Below, one piece after another: positions 43,408 through 52,944 of a stretch of DNA of 64,000 bases (the stretch's first letter is position 1; each line of letters begins with the position of its first letter). The notes beneath the pieces are model-generated. The model was not told the origin of the DNA and searched no databases. It saw nothing but the letters and a program-made list of their open reading frames with translations. Origin of the DNA: Clostridium aestuarii (GTDB lineage: Bacteria; Bacillota; Clostridia; Clostridiales; Clostridiaceae); contig NZ_JAPQER010000004.1 in assembly GCF_026735135.1 (NCBI RefSeq), forward strand, positions 1-64,000, read 5' to 3'. The position numbers were made by a program, and so were the translations under genes.

Positions 43408-45321
43408 ATGGACGTTGATGATTCTATAGTAGAAATGTTTGTTTTTGAAACATTTAAGCTTATAGAAGAATTAGAAAGTGCAATATTAAATAGTGAGGAA
43501 ACAGAAAGTTTTGAAGAAAATATAGAAGATATATTTAGAGTTATGCACACACTAAAAGGAAATGCTGCAATGATGCAGTATGATAATATATCTAATTTAT
43601 CGCATTCTGTAGAAGATGTATTTGATTATTTTAGAAAAGAGCATCCTGAAAATTTAGATTATTCTAAAGCAGCAGATATAGTTTTAGAAAGTATAGATTT
43701 TATAAAAAACGAAACTTCAAAAGTGAAAAGTGGACAAGATCCTGATGGCGATGAAAACAAGTTAAAGTATAAGATTGAAGAATACCTTAAAGAAATAAAA
43801 AATAAAACTTTAAATCAAGTCAATAAAAGTTTAAATAATTATAAAGTTAAGATGTATTTTCAAGAGGACTGCGGTATGGAAAATGTAAGGGCTTTTGCTG
43901 TGGTTCATAGGTTAGAAGAGATTACAACAGATATAGAATGTATTCCAGCGGATATTGTAGAAAATAACGATACTGCAGAAATTATAAGGTGTGAAGGGTT
44001 TAATATAACATTTAGAACAGAATTGACTTTAAATGAGCTAAAAGACTTTTTTGAACAAATAGCTTTTTTAAAAAATTTAAATATAGAAGAAGTAAAAAAT
44101 AGTATTGATGAAAATAAGAAGACGGATAGAACTAATAAAAATTTAAATAAGATAAGTAATTTGGAAAAAATGAATACCAGTATGTTGAGTGTAAATGTAA
44201 ATAAGTTAGACAAGCTGATGGATTTAGTTGGAGAACTGGTAATTTCAGAAGCTATGGTAACAAAAAACCCTGAGTTGGATGGAGTAGAATTGGATGGCTT
44301 TTATAAGGCTTCAAGACAACTTAGAAAAATTATTAATAATGTTCAAGATGTGGTTATGTCTATTAGAATGGTTTCATTATCAACTACCTTTAGAAAGATG
44401 AATAGGCTAGTTAGAGATGTAAGCAAGAGTTTAAATAAGAAAGTTAAATTTCAAATAACAGGGGAAAATACGGAAGTAGATAAAAACATTATTGAACACA
44501 TATCTGATCCACTTGTACATCTTATAAGAAATTCTATAGATCACGGTATAGAATCTCCAAATAAGAGGTTAGATAAAGGAAAGTCTGAATTTGGAACAGT
44601 AACACTGGAAGCTAAAAATGAAGGGGGAGATGTATGGATAATAGTAAAGGACGATGGAAGAGGATTAAATAAGAATAAGATATTAAAAAAAGCAAAAGAG
44701 CATGGGCTTATGAATAAATCAGAAAATGAACTTACAGATAAAGAAATTTATTCATTTATATTTCTTTCAGGATTTTCTACAAAAGAAAAGGTATCTGAGG
44801 TTTCAGGACGGGGAGTAGGGATGGATGTTGTAGCTAAGAATATTGAGCAGATAAGAGGAAGTATATTTGTTGATAGTGTAGAAAATAAAGGTACGACTAT
44901 ATCTATAAAGATACCGTTAACTTTAGCTATTATTGATGGTATGACTGTGAAGGTTGGGAAATGTGTGTATACTATTCCAACAACTTCTATAAAGGAATCT
45001 TTTAAAGTAAAAGAAGAGGATGTTATAAGAGATATAAATGGAAATGAGATGATATTGATAAGAGGATACTGCTGCCCTATAGTAAGACTTTATAAACGAT
45101 TAGGGGTAGATACGAAAGTTACAAATATACAAGATGGGATAGTTGTTATGGTTCAGAATGAATTAAATACAATATGTCTTTTTGTAGACGCGCTACTTGG
45201 ACAGCAGCAGGTTGTGGTAAAAGCACTACCAAGCTATATAAAAAAAGTCAAAGGTATAGCAGGGTGTAATTTGCTTGGTGATGGAAGTATAAGCCTGATA
45301 CTTGATATACAGGAACTTTAG
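43408..45321 (+). CDS. cheA: Chemotaxis histidine kinase CheA
   Basis: About 637 residues from the ATG at 43408 (GGGGG ends eight bases before; an in-frame GTG at 43399 touches it). P1/HPt has phospho-acceptor His47 in MHTLKGNAAMM; a P2-like domain lies at about 145-230; P3 dimerisation about 265-325; P4 ATPase with HLIRNSIDHGIE, DDGRGLN and SGRGVGMDVV; and a P5 CheW-like end. It autophosphorylates in response to receptors. First gene of a five-gene che operon. Confidence 0.95.
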   Translation: MDVDDSIVEMFVFETFKLIEELESAILNSEETESFEENIEDIFRVMHTLKGNAAMMQYDNISNLSHSVEDVFDYFRKEHPENLDYSKAADIVLESIDFIKNETSKVKSGQDPDGDENKLKYKIEEYLKEIKNKTLNQVNKSLNNYKVKMYFQEDCGMENVRAFAVVHRLEEITTDIECIPADIVENNDTAEIIRCEGFNITFRTELTLNELKDFFEQIAFLKNLNIEEVKNSIDENKKTDRTNKNLNKISNLEKMNTSMLSVNVNKLDKLMDLVGELVISEAMVTKNPELDGVELDGFYKASRQLRKIINNVQDVVMSIRMVSLSTTFRKMNRLVRDVSKSLNKKVKFQITGENTEVDKNIIEHISDPLVHLIRNSIDHGIESPNKRLDKGKSEFGTVTLEAKNEGGDVWIIVKDDGRGLNKNKILKKAKEHGLMNKSENELTDKEIYSFIFLSGFSTKEKVSEVSGRGVGMDVVAKNIEQIRGSIFVDSVENKGTTISIKIPLTLAIIDGMTVKVGKCVYTIPTTSIKESFKVKEEDVIRDINGNEMILIRGYCCPIVRLYKRLGVDTKVTNIQDGIVVMVQNELNTICLFVDALLGQQQVVVKALPSYIKKVKGIAGCNLLGDGSISLILDIQEL

Positions 45322-45333
45322 GGGGATTGTGTT

Positions 45334-47265
45334 ATGAAAGTTTTTAAGAATATGAAAATAAGAGCAAAGATTTTAACAGGGTTTATATTGATTGCACTAA
45401 TAGCAGGAGTTATAGGTGTTATAGGTGTTAAAAATATAAAAAGTATAGACAATGTAGATACACAAATGTATGTTGAAAATACTAAACCTTTAGAAGATAT
45501 ATCTGATATTGCAATAGAATATCAGAGAATGAGAGTGACTATGAGAGATGTAATCTTAGCTAAGTCTAATGAGGAAAGGGATAACAACATTGAAGAAATA
45601 AAGAATATAGATAATCATATAAATGAAAAATTAAGTGAGTTTAGCAAAAAAATAAAAACAGAAGAAGGTATTAAGGAATATGAAAAAATAAATAAGCAGA
45701 TGGAAATATATAGACCAATTAGACAAATGATTATTGAACTTGTGGTGGAAGGTAAAAATGATGAAGCTTTAATGTTGATGAGAGGTGAAGCGGCAGTTCA
45801 TTCTAAGGAGATTAGAACTTCCATTAATAAAGTTTTTAATATGGAAGTAAAAGCGGCGGAAAAAAAGGTAATGGAAAACACAAAATTAGCTGAACAATCT
45901 ATAAGAAATGTTCTTTGTTTAATGATAGTAGGAATTACTATTTCAGTAATCTTAGGGATTATAATTTCAAACTTTATAAGTAAACCTATAAAGAAAACTA
46001 CTGAAGTAGCAAAAAAATTATCAAAAGGAGATATTAATGTAGAATTAACTAGAAATTCCAAGGACGAAATTGGACAACTTACTTATGCTTTTAAGGAGTT
46101 AATAGAAAATACAAAAAAACAATTTAAAATATTAGAGGAAATCGATAATGGAAATTTAAATGTAGATATAAAGTTTCAGTCTGAAAAAGATGTTTTGAAT
46201 ATTAAACTTAAAGAAATGGCAGATAGATTGAAAGAGTTGATTGGTGAAATTTCTTATACACTTACTGAAATGTCTAAGGGAAACTTGAATGTGAGCATTG
46301 ATAGAGAGTATAAAGGTCAATTCAAAGAAGTGAGAAAGTCTATTAATATAATTCTAGTTTCATTTAATAGAGTTTTAGGTGATATAAATGGTTCAGCTGA
46401 ACAAGTATCAGCAGCCGCAAAACAAGTTTCAAATTCTAGTCAAGAGTTATCTCAAGGAGCAGCTGAACAGGCAAGTTCGGTAGAAGAAATTACAGCATCC
46501 ATGTCACAAATTGCAGCTCAAACAAAACAAAATGCAGAAAATGCAAGTACAGCTAATCATCTTGCTATGAAAACATCAGAAAATGCAAAACAAGGGAATG
46601 ATAGAATGAAGGAAATGCTTACTGCAATGAATCAAATCAATGATGCTTCTAAAAATATTTCAAAAATAATTAAGGTTATAGATGAAATTGCTTTCCAAAC
46701 TAATATTTTAGCGCTTAATGCAGCTGTAGAGGCAGCAAGAGCTGGTCAGCATGGTAAGGGATTTGCAGTAGTAGCAGAAGAAGTTAGAAATTTAGCTGGT
46801 AGAAGTGCAAATGCGGCTAAAGAAACTACTACAATGATTGAAGATTCAATTAAAAAGGTGAAAATAGGAACTGAAATTGCAAATGAAACAGCGCAATCTT
46901 TAGACAAAATAGTTAATGATGTAAATATGGCTGCAAAACTAGTAGCTGACATTGCAAATGCTTCTAATGAACAGGCTACAGCTATTTCACAAATGAATCA
47001 AGCTATAGATGAGGTTTCTAATGTGACTCAAATGAATACAGCAACAGCTCAGGAAAGTGCATCTGCAAGTGAAGAGTTATTAAGTCAAGCTGTAGTTTTG
47101 AAAGATAGAATAGAGAAGTTTAATTTAAAAGAAAGTAATTTAAAAGGTGATATCAAATATAATGAAAGAGACTATATAGATAACGTAGAAAAAGAGAGCA
47201 AATACCATGAAAAAGATATTTCAAAAATAAAAATTTCCTTAGATGATGATTATGGAAAATATTAA
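45334..47265 (+). CDS. Methyl-accepting chemotaxis protein
   Basis: 643 residues. TM1 (about 14-33), a periplasm-side four-helix sensor (4HB_MCP type, about 40-190), TM2 (about 193-216), HAMP (about 217-270), a further helical linker and the cytoplasmic signalling domain with its conserved hairpin [23 protein letters not shown]. It has an additional 30-residue tail but no NWETF-like CheR-docking motif that I can see. Encoded between cheA and cheW, so it is likely the receptor of this system. Confidence 0.94.
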   Translation: MKVFKNMKIRAKILTGFILIALIAGVIGVIGVKNIKSIDNVDTQMYVENTKPLEDISDIAIEYQRMRVTMRDVILAKSNEERDNNIEEIKNIDNHINEKLSEFSKKIKTEEGIKEYEKINKQMEIYRPIRQMIIELVVEGKNDEALMLMRGEAAVHSKEIRTSINKVFNMEVKAAEKKVMENTKLAEQSIRNVLCLMIVGITISVILGIIISNFISKPIKKTTEVAKKLSKGDINVELTRNSKDEIGQLTYAFKELIENTKKQFKILEEIDNGNLNVDIKFQSEKDVLNIKLKEMADRLKELIGEISYTLTEMSKGNLNVSIDREYKGQFKEVRKSINIILVSFNRVLGDINGSAEQVSAAAKQVSNSSQELSQGAAEQASSVEEITASMSQIAAQTKQNAENASTANHLAMKTSENAKQGNDRMKEMLTAMNQINDASKNISKIIKVIDEIAFQTNILALNAAVEAARAGQHGKGFAVVAEEVRNLAGRSANAAKETTTMIEDSIKKVKIGTEIANETAQSLDKIVNDVNMAAKLVADIANASNEQATAISQMNQAIDEVSNVTQMNTATAQESASASEELLSQAVVLKDRIEKFNLKESNLKGDIKYNERDYIDNVEKESKYHEKDISKIKISLDDDYGKY

Positions 47266-47355
47266 GCACTTAGTAGTAGGTAGTAGGGAAAAGGTACTAG
47301 ATACTAGGAAGAAAATACTAGAACCTAGTACTTAGAACCTAGTACCTAAAATTAA
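47266..47355 (+). repeat. Cluster of short CTAG/TACTAG repeats
   Basis: The spacer between the receptor gene and cheW holds several copies of TAGTAGG, TACTAG and CCTAGTAC; AGGTACTAG at 47293 and CTAGTACCT at 47338 can form a hairpin with further internal pairs. It looks like a local amplification of a seven- to ten-base unit. Confidence 0.65.
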
Positions 47356-47371
47356 AAAAGGAGTGGAGAGT

Positions 47372-47815
47372 ATGGATGAAGACACTTTAAGAGGAAAATA
47401 TTTAATATTTTCAATAGATAAAGAAGAGTATGGAATGAAGATAAAGTATGTTATAGAAATTATTGGGATACAACCTATTACTACTGTTCCAGAACTACCT
47501 AATTATATAAAAGGCATTGTAAATTTAAGAGGAAATATTATACCTGTTATGGATATTAGAATTAGATTTAAAAAGCAAGAAAGACAGTATGATGATAGGA
47601 CATGCATAGTTGTAGTAAATGTAAATGATATTTTAATAGGGCTTGTAGTAGATAGAGTTTTAGAGGTTGTAAATATACCAGAGGATAAGATTGCACTTCC
47701 TCCTGATGTGAAATCAGGTTATAAAAATGAGTATATTAGCGGTATTGGTAAAACTGAGGGTAAAGTTAAGCTTTTACTGGATTGCAAAAGACTCATAGAT
47801 TATGAGGGGGATTAA
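47372..47815 (+). CDS. cheW: Chemotaxis coupling protein CheW
   Basis: 147 residues. The ATG at 47372 follows AAAGGAG; an in-frame GTG at 47363 is too close to it. Family motifs LPNYIKGIVNLRGNIIPVMDI and GLVVDRVLEV are present. It couples receptors to CheA. Confidence 0.94.
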   Translation: MDEDTLRGKYLIFSIDKEEYGMKIKYVIEIIGIQPITTVPELPNYIKGIVNLRGNIIPVMDIRIRFKKQERQYDDRTCIVVVNVNDILIGLVVDRVLEVVNIPEDKIALPPDVKSGYKNEYISGIGKTEGKVKLLLDCKRLIDYEGD

Positions 47816-47817
47816 AA

Positions 47818-48630
47818 TTGATAAAAATCGCTGACGATGAGTTTAAATTATTAGTAGAATTTATGATAAAAAATTATGGTATAAATTTATCTCCAAAGAG
47901 GAATTTTGTAGAAAACAGGCTTGAAAAAATATTTAAGGGGAAAAGCTTTGAAAATTTTTGTGAGTATTATAAATGCCTGATTTTGGATAAAACAGGTAAA
48001 TGTCAAGAAGAAATAGTTAATAATTTAACCATCAATTATACGTTTTTTATGAGAGAAAGTGATCATTTTAACTATTTTAAAAACACTATTTTACCATATT
48101 TGAATGAAAGTGAAAAAGATAAAAAAGATTTAAGAGTATGGAGTGCTGGTTGTGCAACAGGAGAAGAAGCATATACTTTGGCAATGATACTTTATGATTA
48201 TTTTGAAAATGAGAACAATATTTGGGACACCAAGATTCTTGCTACAGATATTTCAACAAATGTAATTGAAATTGGTAAAAAAGGTGTGTATGAAGAAGAA
48301 AATATAAAAGTGTTACCACAACAGTGGAAAATTAAATATTTCAATGAAATAAAAGGAAATATCAGAGAAATTAAAGATCAAATAAAAAAGCAAGTTATAT
48401 TTAGAGTATTTAACTTAATGAATTCTAAATATCCTTTTAAGAAAAAATTCCATGTTATATTTTGCAAAAATGTAATGATTTATTTTGATTTGGAAAATAG
48501 AAAAAAACTAGTAGATAAGTTTTATGAGTGCACTAAACAGGGAGGCTATTTATTTATAGGACATTCTGAATCCTTAAATTTTAAGAATGGTTTTAAGTAT
48601 GTAATGCCATCTGTATATAGAAAGGAATAG
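47818..48630 (+). CDS. cheR: Chemotaxis protein methyltransferase CheR
   Basis: 270 residues from TTG after GGGGGA. N-terminal all-helical domain, then a SAM-binding domain with VWSAGCATGEEAYTLAM and FHVIFCKNVMIYF. It methylates glutamates of receptors. It starts two bases after cheW stops. Confidence 0.94.
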   Translation: MIKIADDEFKLLVEFMIKNYGINLSPKRNFVENRLEKIFKGKSFENFCEYYKCLILDKTGKCQEEIVNNLTINYTFFMRESDHFNYFKNTILPYLNESEKDKKDLRVWSAGCATGEEAYTLAMILYDYFENENNIWDTKILATDISTNVIEIGKKGVYEEENIKVLPQQWKIKYFNEIKGNIREIKDQIKKQVIFRVFNLMNSKYPFKKKFHVIFCKNVMIYFDLENRKKLVDKFYECTKQGGYLFIGHSESLNFKNGFKYVMPSVYRKE

Positions 48631-48641
48631 GGTGTTATGTT

Positions 48642-49676
48642 ATGGTTAGAAGGAAAAAAATTAAGGTTTTGGTTGTAGATGATTCTCTATTGTTTAGAGA
48701 AGTTTTGAAAAAAGGTTTATCAGAGGATTTAGGAATAGAAGTAATAGCTGCAGTATCTAATCCTTATCAAGCTAGAGATAAAATAATTGAGTACAGACCA
48801 GATGTTATGACTTTAGATATAGAGATGCCAAAAATGAATGGGATAAAATTTTTACAGAAGCTTATGCCTCAATACCCTATGCCTATAGTTGTAGTTAGCT
48901 CTATAAGTGATAGAGTGTTTGATGCTTTAAATGCAGGAGCAGTAGATTTTGTGACAAAGCCTGATAATAAGCATAGAAGTTTAGAAAATTTTATCAATGA
49001 ACTCATTATTAAGATTAAAATAGCATCTACTGCAAAACTAGGTAATTTAAAAAGAAAAAAACAAAGTGATGTATATAGATTAAACAGAAACAGAAATAGA
49101 AGCAAAGAAATAATTGCGATTGGAGCATCAACAGGTGGGACAGAAGCTATTTATAATATTATAAAAGAGCTTCCAGGGGATATTCCTGGTATTGTTATAG
49201 TTCAGCATATACCACCTGTTTTTAGCAGGATGTTTGCTGAAAGACTTAATAATTCCTGCATTTTAGAGGTCAAAGAAGGAAAAGTAGGAGATGAAGTAAT
49301 TCCAGGTAAGGTGTTGATTGCACCAGGAGATCAGCATATGACTATTAGCAAGAAAGGCAATGGATATATTGTAAGATGTTCTTATGGTGAAAAAGTAAAT
49401 GGTCATTGTCCTTCGGTTGATGTTCTGTTTAATTCTGTTGCAAAAGAAGCAGGAGATAATGCAATTGGAATTATTTTAACAGGAATGGGTCGTGATGGTG
49501 CTAAAGGGATATTAAATATGAGAAAAAATGGTGCTAAAACATTAGGACAGGATGAGAAAAGCTGTGTAGTATATGGAATGCCAAAAGCTGCTTATGAAAT
49601 AGGTGGAGTAGAAAAACAACTTCCATTAGACAGTATAGCCAAACAGATTTATTCGATGACAAGTAATTGGAAATAA
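48642..49676 (+). CDS. cheB: Chemotaxis response regulator / methylesterase CheB
   Basis: 344 residues. N-terminal receiver (VVDDSLLFRE; phospho-Asp in TLDIEMPKMNG) and C-terminal esterase with catalytic Ser in IGASTGGTEA, His in VQHIPP and Asp in GMGRDGAKG. It removes methyl groups and deamidates receptors. Last gene of the operon; there is no cheY, cheC or cheD here. Confidence 0.94.
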   Translation: MVRRKKIKVLVVDDSLLFREVLKKGLSEDLGIEVIAAVSNPYQARDKIIEYRPDVMTLDIEMPKMNGIKFLQKLMPQYPMPIVVVSSISDRVFDALNAGAVDFVTKPDNKHRSLENFINELIIKIKIASTAKLGNLKRKKQSDVYRLNRNRNRSKEIIAIGASTGGTEAIYNIIKELPGDIPGIVIVQHIPPVFSRMFAERLNNSCILEVKEGKVGDEVIPGKVLIAPGDQHMTISKKGNGYIVRCSYGEKVNGHCPSVDVLFNSVAKEAGDNAIGIILTGMGRDGAKGILNMRKNGAKTLGQDEKSCVVYGMPKAAYEIGGVEKQLPLDSIAKQIYSMTSNWK

Positions 49677-49747
49677 GAATAAGTTTGTAGAATACAGCTA
49701 TTTAAAAAGTATGGTAATTTTAGATAAATGAGTTATTTTGTTTAAAT

Positions 49748-49777
49748 AAAGCCTTGCAAAAATTTGCAAGGTTTTAT
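49748..49777. terminator. Terminator between cheB and ispF
   Basis: GCCTTGCAAA / TTTGCAAGGTTTT between convergent genes; T tract on the plus strand, A tract opposite. Confidence 0.75.
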
Positions 49778-49808
49778 TTATGATTTGTAATCAACATGTT
49801 TTAGGTGG

Positions 49809-50282
49809 TTATTTTTTTGTGATTAAGCAGATGCTTTGACTTGCGATTCCTTCGCCACTACCAGTGAAACCAAGTCCTTCCTCTGTTGTTGCTTTAACAT
49901 TTATTCTATCTTCAGCAATTTCTAAAGTATTTGCTATTTTCTTAATCATAGTATGTATATGTGGAGCCATTTTAGGATTTTGAGCTATTATAGTAGCATC
50001 AATATTTACTATTTTATATTTATTTTCAGATAATAATTCACCTACTTGTTTTAATAATAAAAGGCTTGATATTCCTTTATATTTAGAATTTGTATCTGGA
50101 AAATGTTTGCCTATATCACCAAGTGCAGCAGCACCAAGTAAGCTATCCATTATAGCATGAAGAAGAACATCAGCATCAGAATGACCAAGTAATCCCATAC
50201 TATAAGGAATGTGAACTCCTCCTAAAATCAGTTTTCTATTTTTAGTTAATTTATGTACATCATATCCCATTCCAACTCGCAT
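49809..50282 (-). CDS. ispF: 2-C-methyl-D-erythritol 2,4-cyclodiphosphate synthase
   Basis: 157 residues. [12 protein letters not shown] gives the metal ligands Asp8 and His10, with [24 protein letters not shown] and the final [15 protein letters not shown]. It makes MEcPP in the non-mevalonate isoprenoid pathway. Start at the ATG at 50282, seven bases after GGAGGT; an in-frame TTG further up overlaps that site. Confidence 0.97.
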   Translation of the reverse strand: MRVGMGYDVHKLTKNRKLILGGVHIPYSMGLLGHSDADVLLHAIMDSLLGAAALGDIGKHFPDTNSKYKGISSLLLLKQVGELLSENKYKIVNIDATIIAQNPKMAPHIHTMIKKIANTLEIAEDRINVKATTEEGLGFTGSGEGIASQSICLITKK

Positions 50283-50416
50283 AATAAATACCTCCAAACA
50301 TATAAATAGAGATTACTGTATAAGTAGTAATCTTAATTTTCAACTGCAATATATATAATTATATTAAAAGAAGGATGTCCAAAGCAATAAAAATTAAAAA
50401 AACATATAATAAAAAG

Positions 50417-50438
50417 AAAACTGCTGTATGCAGTTTTT
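50417..50438 (-). terminator. Rho-independent terminator
   Basis: AAAACTGC / GCAGTTTT with a T-rich run on the minus strand, 2 bases past the small protein gene. Confidence 0.78.
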
Positions 50439-50439
50439 A

Positions 50440-50670
50440 TCATAGCCAATATTTATTAGTATGATGAGATTTGTTTTTTGTTGTTTTTTGTCTAGTTAAT
50501 GAGTTGAAAAAGTTTTTCAATTTTCTGACTAATATTTCGACATAAGATTCGTTAGTATTTATTTTGGTTACATGAACTTTTTTAGGGTTTGTTTTTCTAT
50601 GATGCATATTTTTATGTGCAATTTGTTCAGAGGGGGATTTGAAATCAACATATATAATTTTTTTATCCAT
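50440..50670 (-). CDS. Hypothetical small basic protein
   Basis: 76 residues from the ATG at 50670, preceded by AGGAGGTG (an ATG at 50679 overlaps that site). It opens with a strand (DKKIIYVDFKSPSE), then a His/Lys-rich middle (AHKNMHHRKTNPKKVHVTK) and an amphipathic helix (SYVEILVRKLKNFFNSL), with a basic end. Not recognised; it could bind nucleic acid. Confidence 0.7.
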   Translation of the reverse strand: MDKKIIYVDFKSPSEQIAHKNMHHRKTNPKKVHVTKINTNESYVEILVRKLKNFFNSLTRQKTTKNKSHHTNKYWL

Positions 50671-50719
50671 AAAATGCACCTCCTCATTAAATATATAGCA
50701 TTATATTAATTAAATTATA

Positions 50720-50994
50720 CCATATAAATATCAAAATATTCATATAATATTAAAGAATAAGGTGTTTTTTAAAATTAAATTTATTTTGATACAAAACAAT
50801 GTGCATTAATTAAAAAAGCATAAAATACATTAATGCACACTGCAAGATAATAAGTGAAAGGAAAACAGGAAGAATGTTATAGTACATTATATTAAGTTAA
50901 TATCTAAAATGTTAATTATTTAAGAATATTATTAAGTATTTTTCGGTTCGAAGTTTTTTATTTATTTAAAGAAATATGATATATTATTCACATG
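50720..50994. other. Intergenic region without a gene
   Basis: A+T-rich stretch between the small protein gene and the DnaA-box cluster. A GTGCATTAA / TTAATGCAC inverted pair lies around 50801-50838. No coding frame or RNA gene supported. Confidence 0.5.
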
Positions 50995-51308
50995 TTATCA
51001 ACAAAACTGTGGATAATGTGTATACTATATAGAAAAAAATAGATAATTATATACAGTTTTAATCAGAATACGTACAGTATAAGATATTATCACATAAGTT
51101 AACACAGAATACACAAGTTATACACAAGCAAACTGTGGGAAATGTGTATAACTTATAAGGTTTAATAAAGTATTAAATACAACTATAATTTCCATTACAA
51201 TATATGTATAAAAATACAAATTTATCATACAAGGAAAATTATATATTAACATCCAATTAACACTAAATTAACAAGTTATGCACAGGGGGCTGTGGATAAT
51301 GTGCATAA
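50995..51308. promoter_or_regulatory. DnaA-box cluster 2 with large inverted repeats
   Basis: At least seven DnaA-box-like 9-mers: TTATCAACA (50995), TGTGGATAA (51008 and 51291, perfect on minus), TTATACACA (51118), TGTGTATAA (51143), TTATGCACA (51276), TGTGCATAA (51300). Two long inverted pairs stand out: AAGTTATACACA / TGTGTATAACTT (51116-51153) and ACAAGTTATGCACA / TGTGCATAACTTGT (51271-51312). There is no dnaA/dnaN nearby. Confidence 0.72.
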
Positions 51309-51490
51309 CTTGTCTAGAATAATGAGAATGAATTTAATTTATAAATTAAAAAGGATATTCAATTCAAGTAAATTATAAGAAAAAGGTAAGCACATAAGTT
51401 AAATAGTTTAGCACAAAAGAATAAGTATATTAAATTTTAAAATTTTATGTTAAAAGATAAAAAAGAAAATGTTTTCATAAAAAATATAGC

Positions 51491-51519
51491 TTGCATTATT
51501 ATTTGAATTTTATTATAAT
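51491..51519 (+). promoter_or_regulatory. Promoter of the serine T-box operon
   Basis: TTGCAT and TATAAT are 17 bases apart, ending just before the T-box leader begins. Confidence 0.7.
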
Positions 51520-51529
51520 TATACAAAAG

Positions 51530-51756
51530 CTTTGAAGGATAGCAGTAAATAATATTTCATTTTTAGAGAATGGATGGTTGGTGCAAATCCATAATGAAAA
51601 TTATTGAATCCGATCCTAAGCTGCATGGGGGTAACAACCTATGCCGGGTTATCCGTTATAGTAAGGAGGCTGTGTTAAATCAGCAAAATAAGGTGGCACC
51701 ACGTGGAAAGTATGTCTTCGTCCTTAACGTTAGTTAAGAATGAGGACTTTTTTTAT
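51530..51756 (+). promoter_or_regulatory. T-box riboswitch, predicted tRNA-Ser specific
   Basis: The T-box core AAGGTGGCACCACG (about 51690-51703) is followed by an intrinsic terminator, GTCTTCGTCCTTAAC / GTTAAGAATGAGGAC with a T7 tract (51714-51754). Upstream, the stem I region ends TTGAATCCGATCC; the expected GAA-specifier-A arrangement reads GAA-TCC-GA, so the specifier is TCC (serine, 51609-51611). Uncharged tRNA-Ser would stabilise the antiterminator and switch on serine synthesis genes downstream. Confidence 0.9.
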
Positions 51757-51834
51757 TTTAAATTCAAATAATGATGCATCATTCAGAAAATACAAAATAT
51801 TTTTTATAAATAGATTAATTAGGGGGGCTTTTTA

Positions 51835-52908
51835 ATGAAAAATAAATTATTAATGACGCCGGGGCCAACAACTGTACCAAATAGGGTCTTGAAAAAAATG
51901 AGTGAAGCTGTGATTCATCATAGAAGTGGGGAATACTGCAATTTGTTTGCAGAGATGAATGAGAAAATTAAATATGTATTTCAGACAGAAAATCCAGTGC
52001 TTACTTTTCCGGCAGCGGGTACAGGCGGACTTGAAGCAGCTATTGTTAATATGTTCTCAAAAGGTGATAAGGTACTAGCCGTATCAGCAGGGGTTTTTGG
52101 AGAGAGATTTATTAAAATAGCTAAAATATATGGTTTAGAAGTAGATGTTATTAAAGTCCCTTGGGGAAATGCAGTTAAGGTTGAACAAATAAAAGATAAC
52201 TTAAAGGATGACCATAAGGCAATTATTGTAACCCATAATGAAACTTCTACAGCAGCTGTAAATCCTATAAAAGAAATAGGAGCGTTTATGAAAGATAAAA
52301 AGCAGCTTTTCATAGTAGATGGTGTGAGTTCTATAGGAGGAATAGAAGCTAAGATGGATGACTGGAACATAGATGTTCTGATAACTGCATCACAAAAGGC
52401 ACTAATGACTCCACCAGGACTTACGTTTATAGGGGTTAGTGATAAAGCATGGGAGGTAGTTGAAAAATCTACACTTCCGAAGAACTATTTTGATTTTAAA
52501 AATGCAAGAGCTTATTTGGAAAAACCAATGCCGCAAAATCCATATACACCAGCAGTAACATTGATAGCAGCTGCTAATGAGGCATTAAGAATGATAGAAG
52601 AAGAAGGTCTTTATAATGTATATGCAAGACATGAAAAATTTGCACAAATGTTTAGAGATGAATCTGTAAAAATGGGATTGAAGTTATATGCTAATAAAAA
52701 TTGTTTATCAAATACTGTTACTGGAATAGTTTTTAATGAAGATAACAAAGCATCATATATAAAAAAGAGAATGGAAGAAGAATTTAATATCATAATCGCT
52801 GGAGGACAAGAACATTTAAAAGGAAAAATGATAAGAATAGGTCATATGGGATGCGTAAATGAGAGTATGATAGACAGAACGGTAAAAGCATTACAAAAAT
52901 GCTGCTAA
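51835..52908 (+). CDS. Class V aminotransferase, serine pathway (SerC-like / serine-glyoxylate type)
   Basis: 357 residues. Start LLMTPGPTTVPNRVL is typical of the alanine/serine-glyoxylate aminotransferase group; the PLP lysine lies in SQKALMTPPGL, and FIVDGVSSIGG holds the PLP-contacting Asp. In this position, before serA and under a serine T-box, it probably acts as the phosphoserine or serine aminotransferase. Confidence 0.88.
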   Translation: MKNKLLMTPGPTTVPNRVLKKMSEAVIHHRSGEYCNLFAEMNEKIKYVFQTENPVLTFPAAGTGGLEAAIVNMFSKGDKVLAVSAGVFGERFIKIAKIYGLEVDVIKVPWGNAVKVEQIKDNLKDDHKAIIVTHNETSTAAVNPIKEIGAFMKDKKQLFIVDGVSSIGGIEAKMDDWNIDVLITASQKALMTPPGLTFIGVSDKAWEVVEKSTLPKNYFDFKNARAYLEKPMPQNPYTPAVTLIAAANEALRMIEEEGLYNVYARHEKFAQMFRDESVKMGLKLYANKNCLSNTVTGIVFNEDNKASYIKKRMEEEFNIIIAGGQEHLKGKMIRIGHMGCVNESMIDRTVKALQKCC

Positions 52909-52944
52909 ACAGTGGCTAAATTTAAATTAATAGGGGGCTATTTT

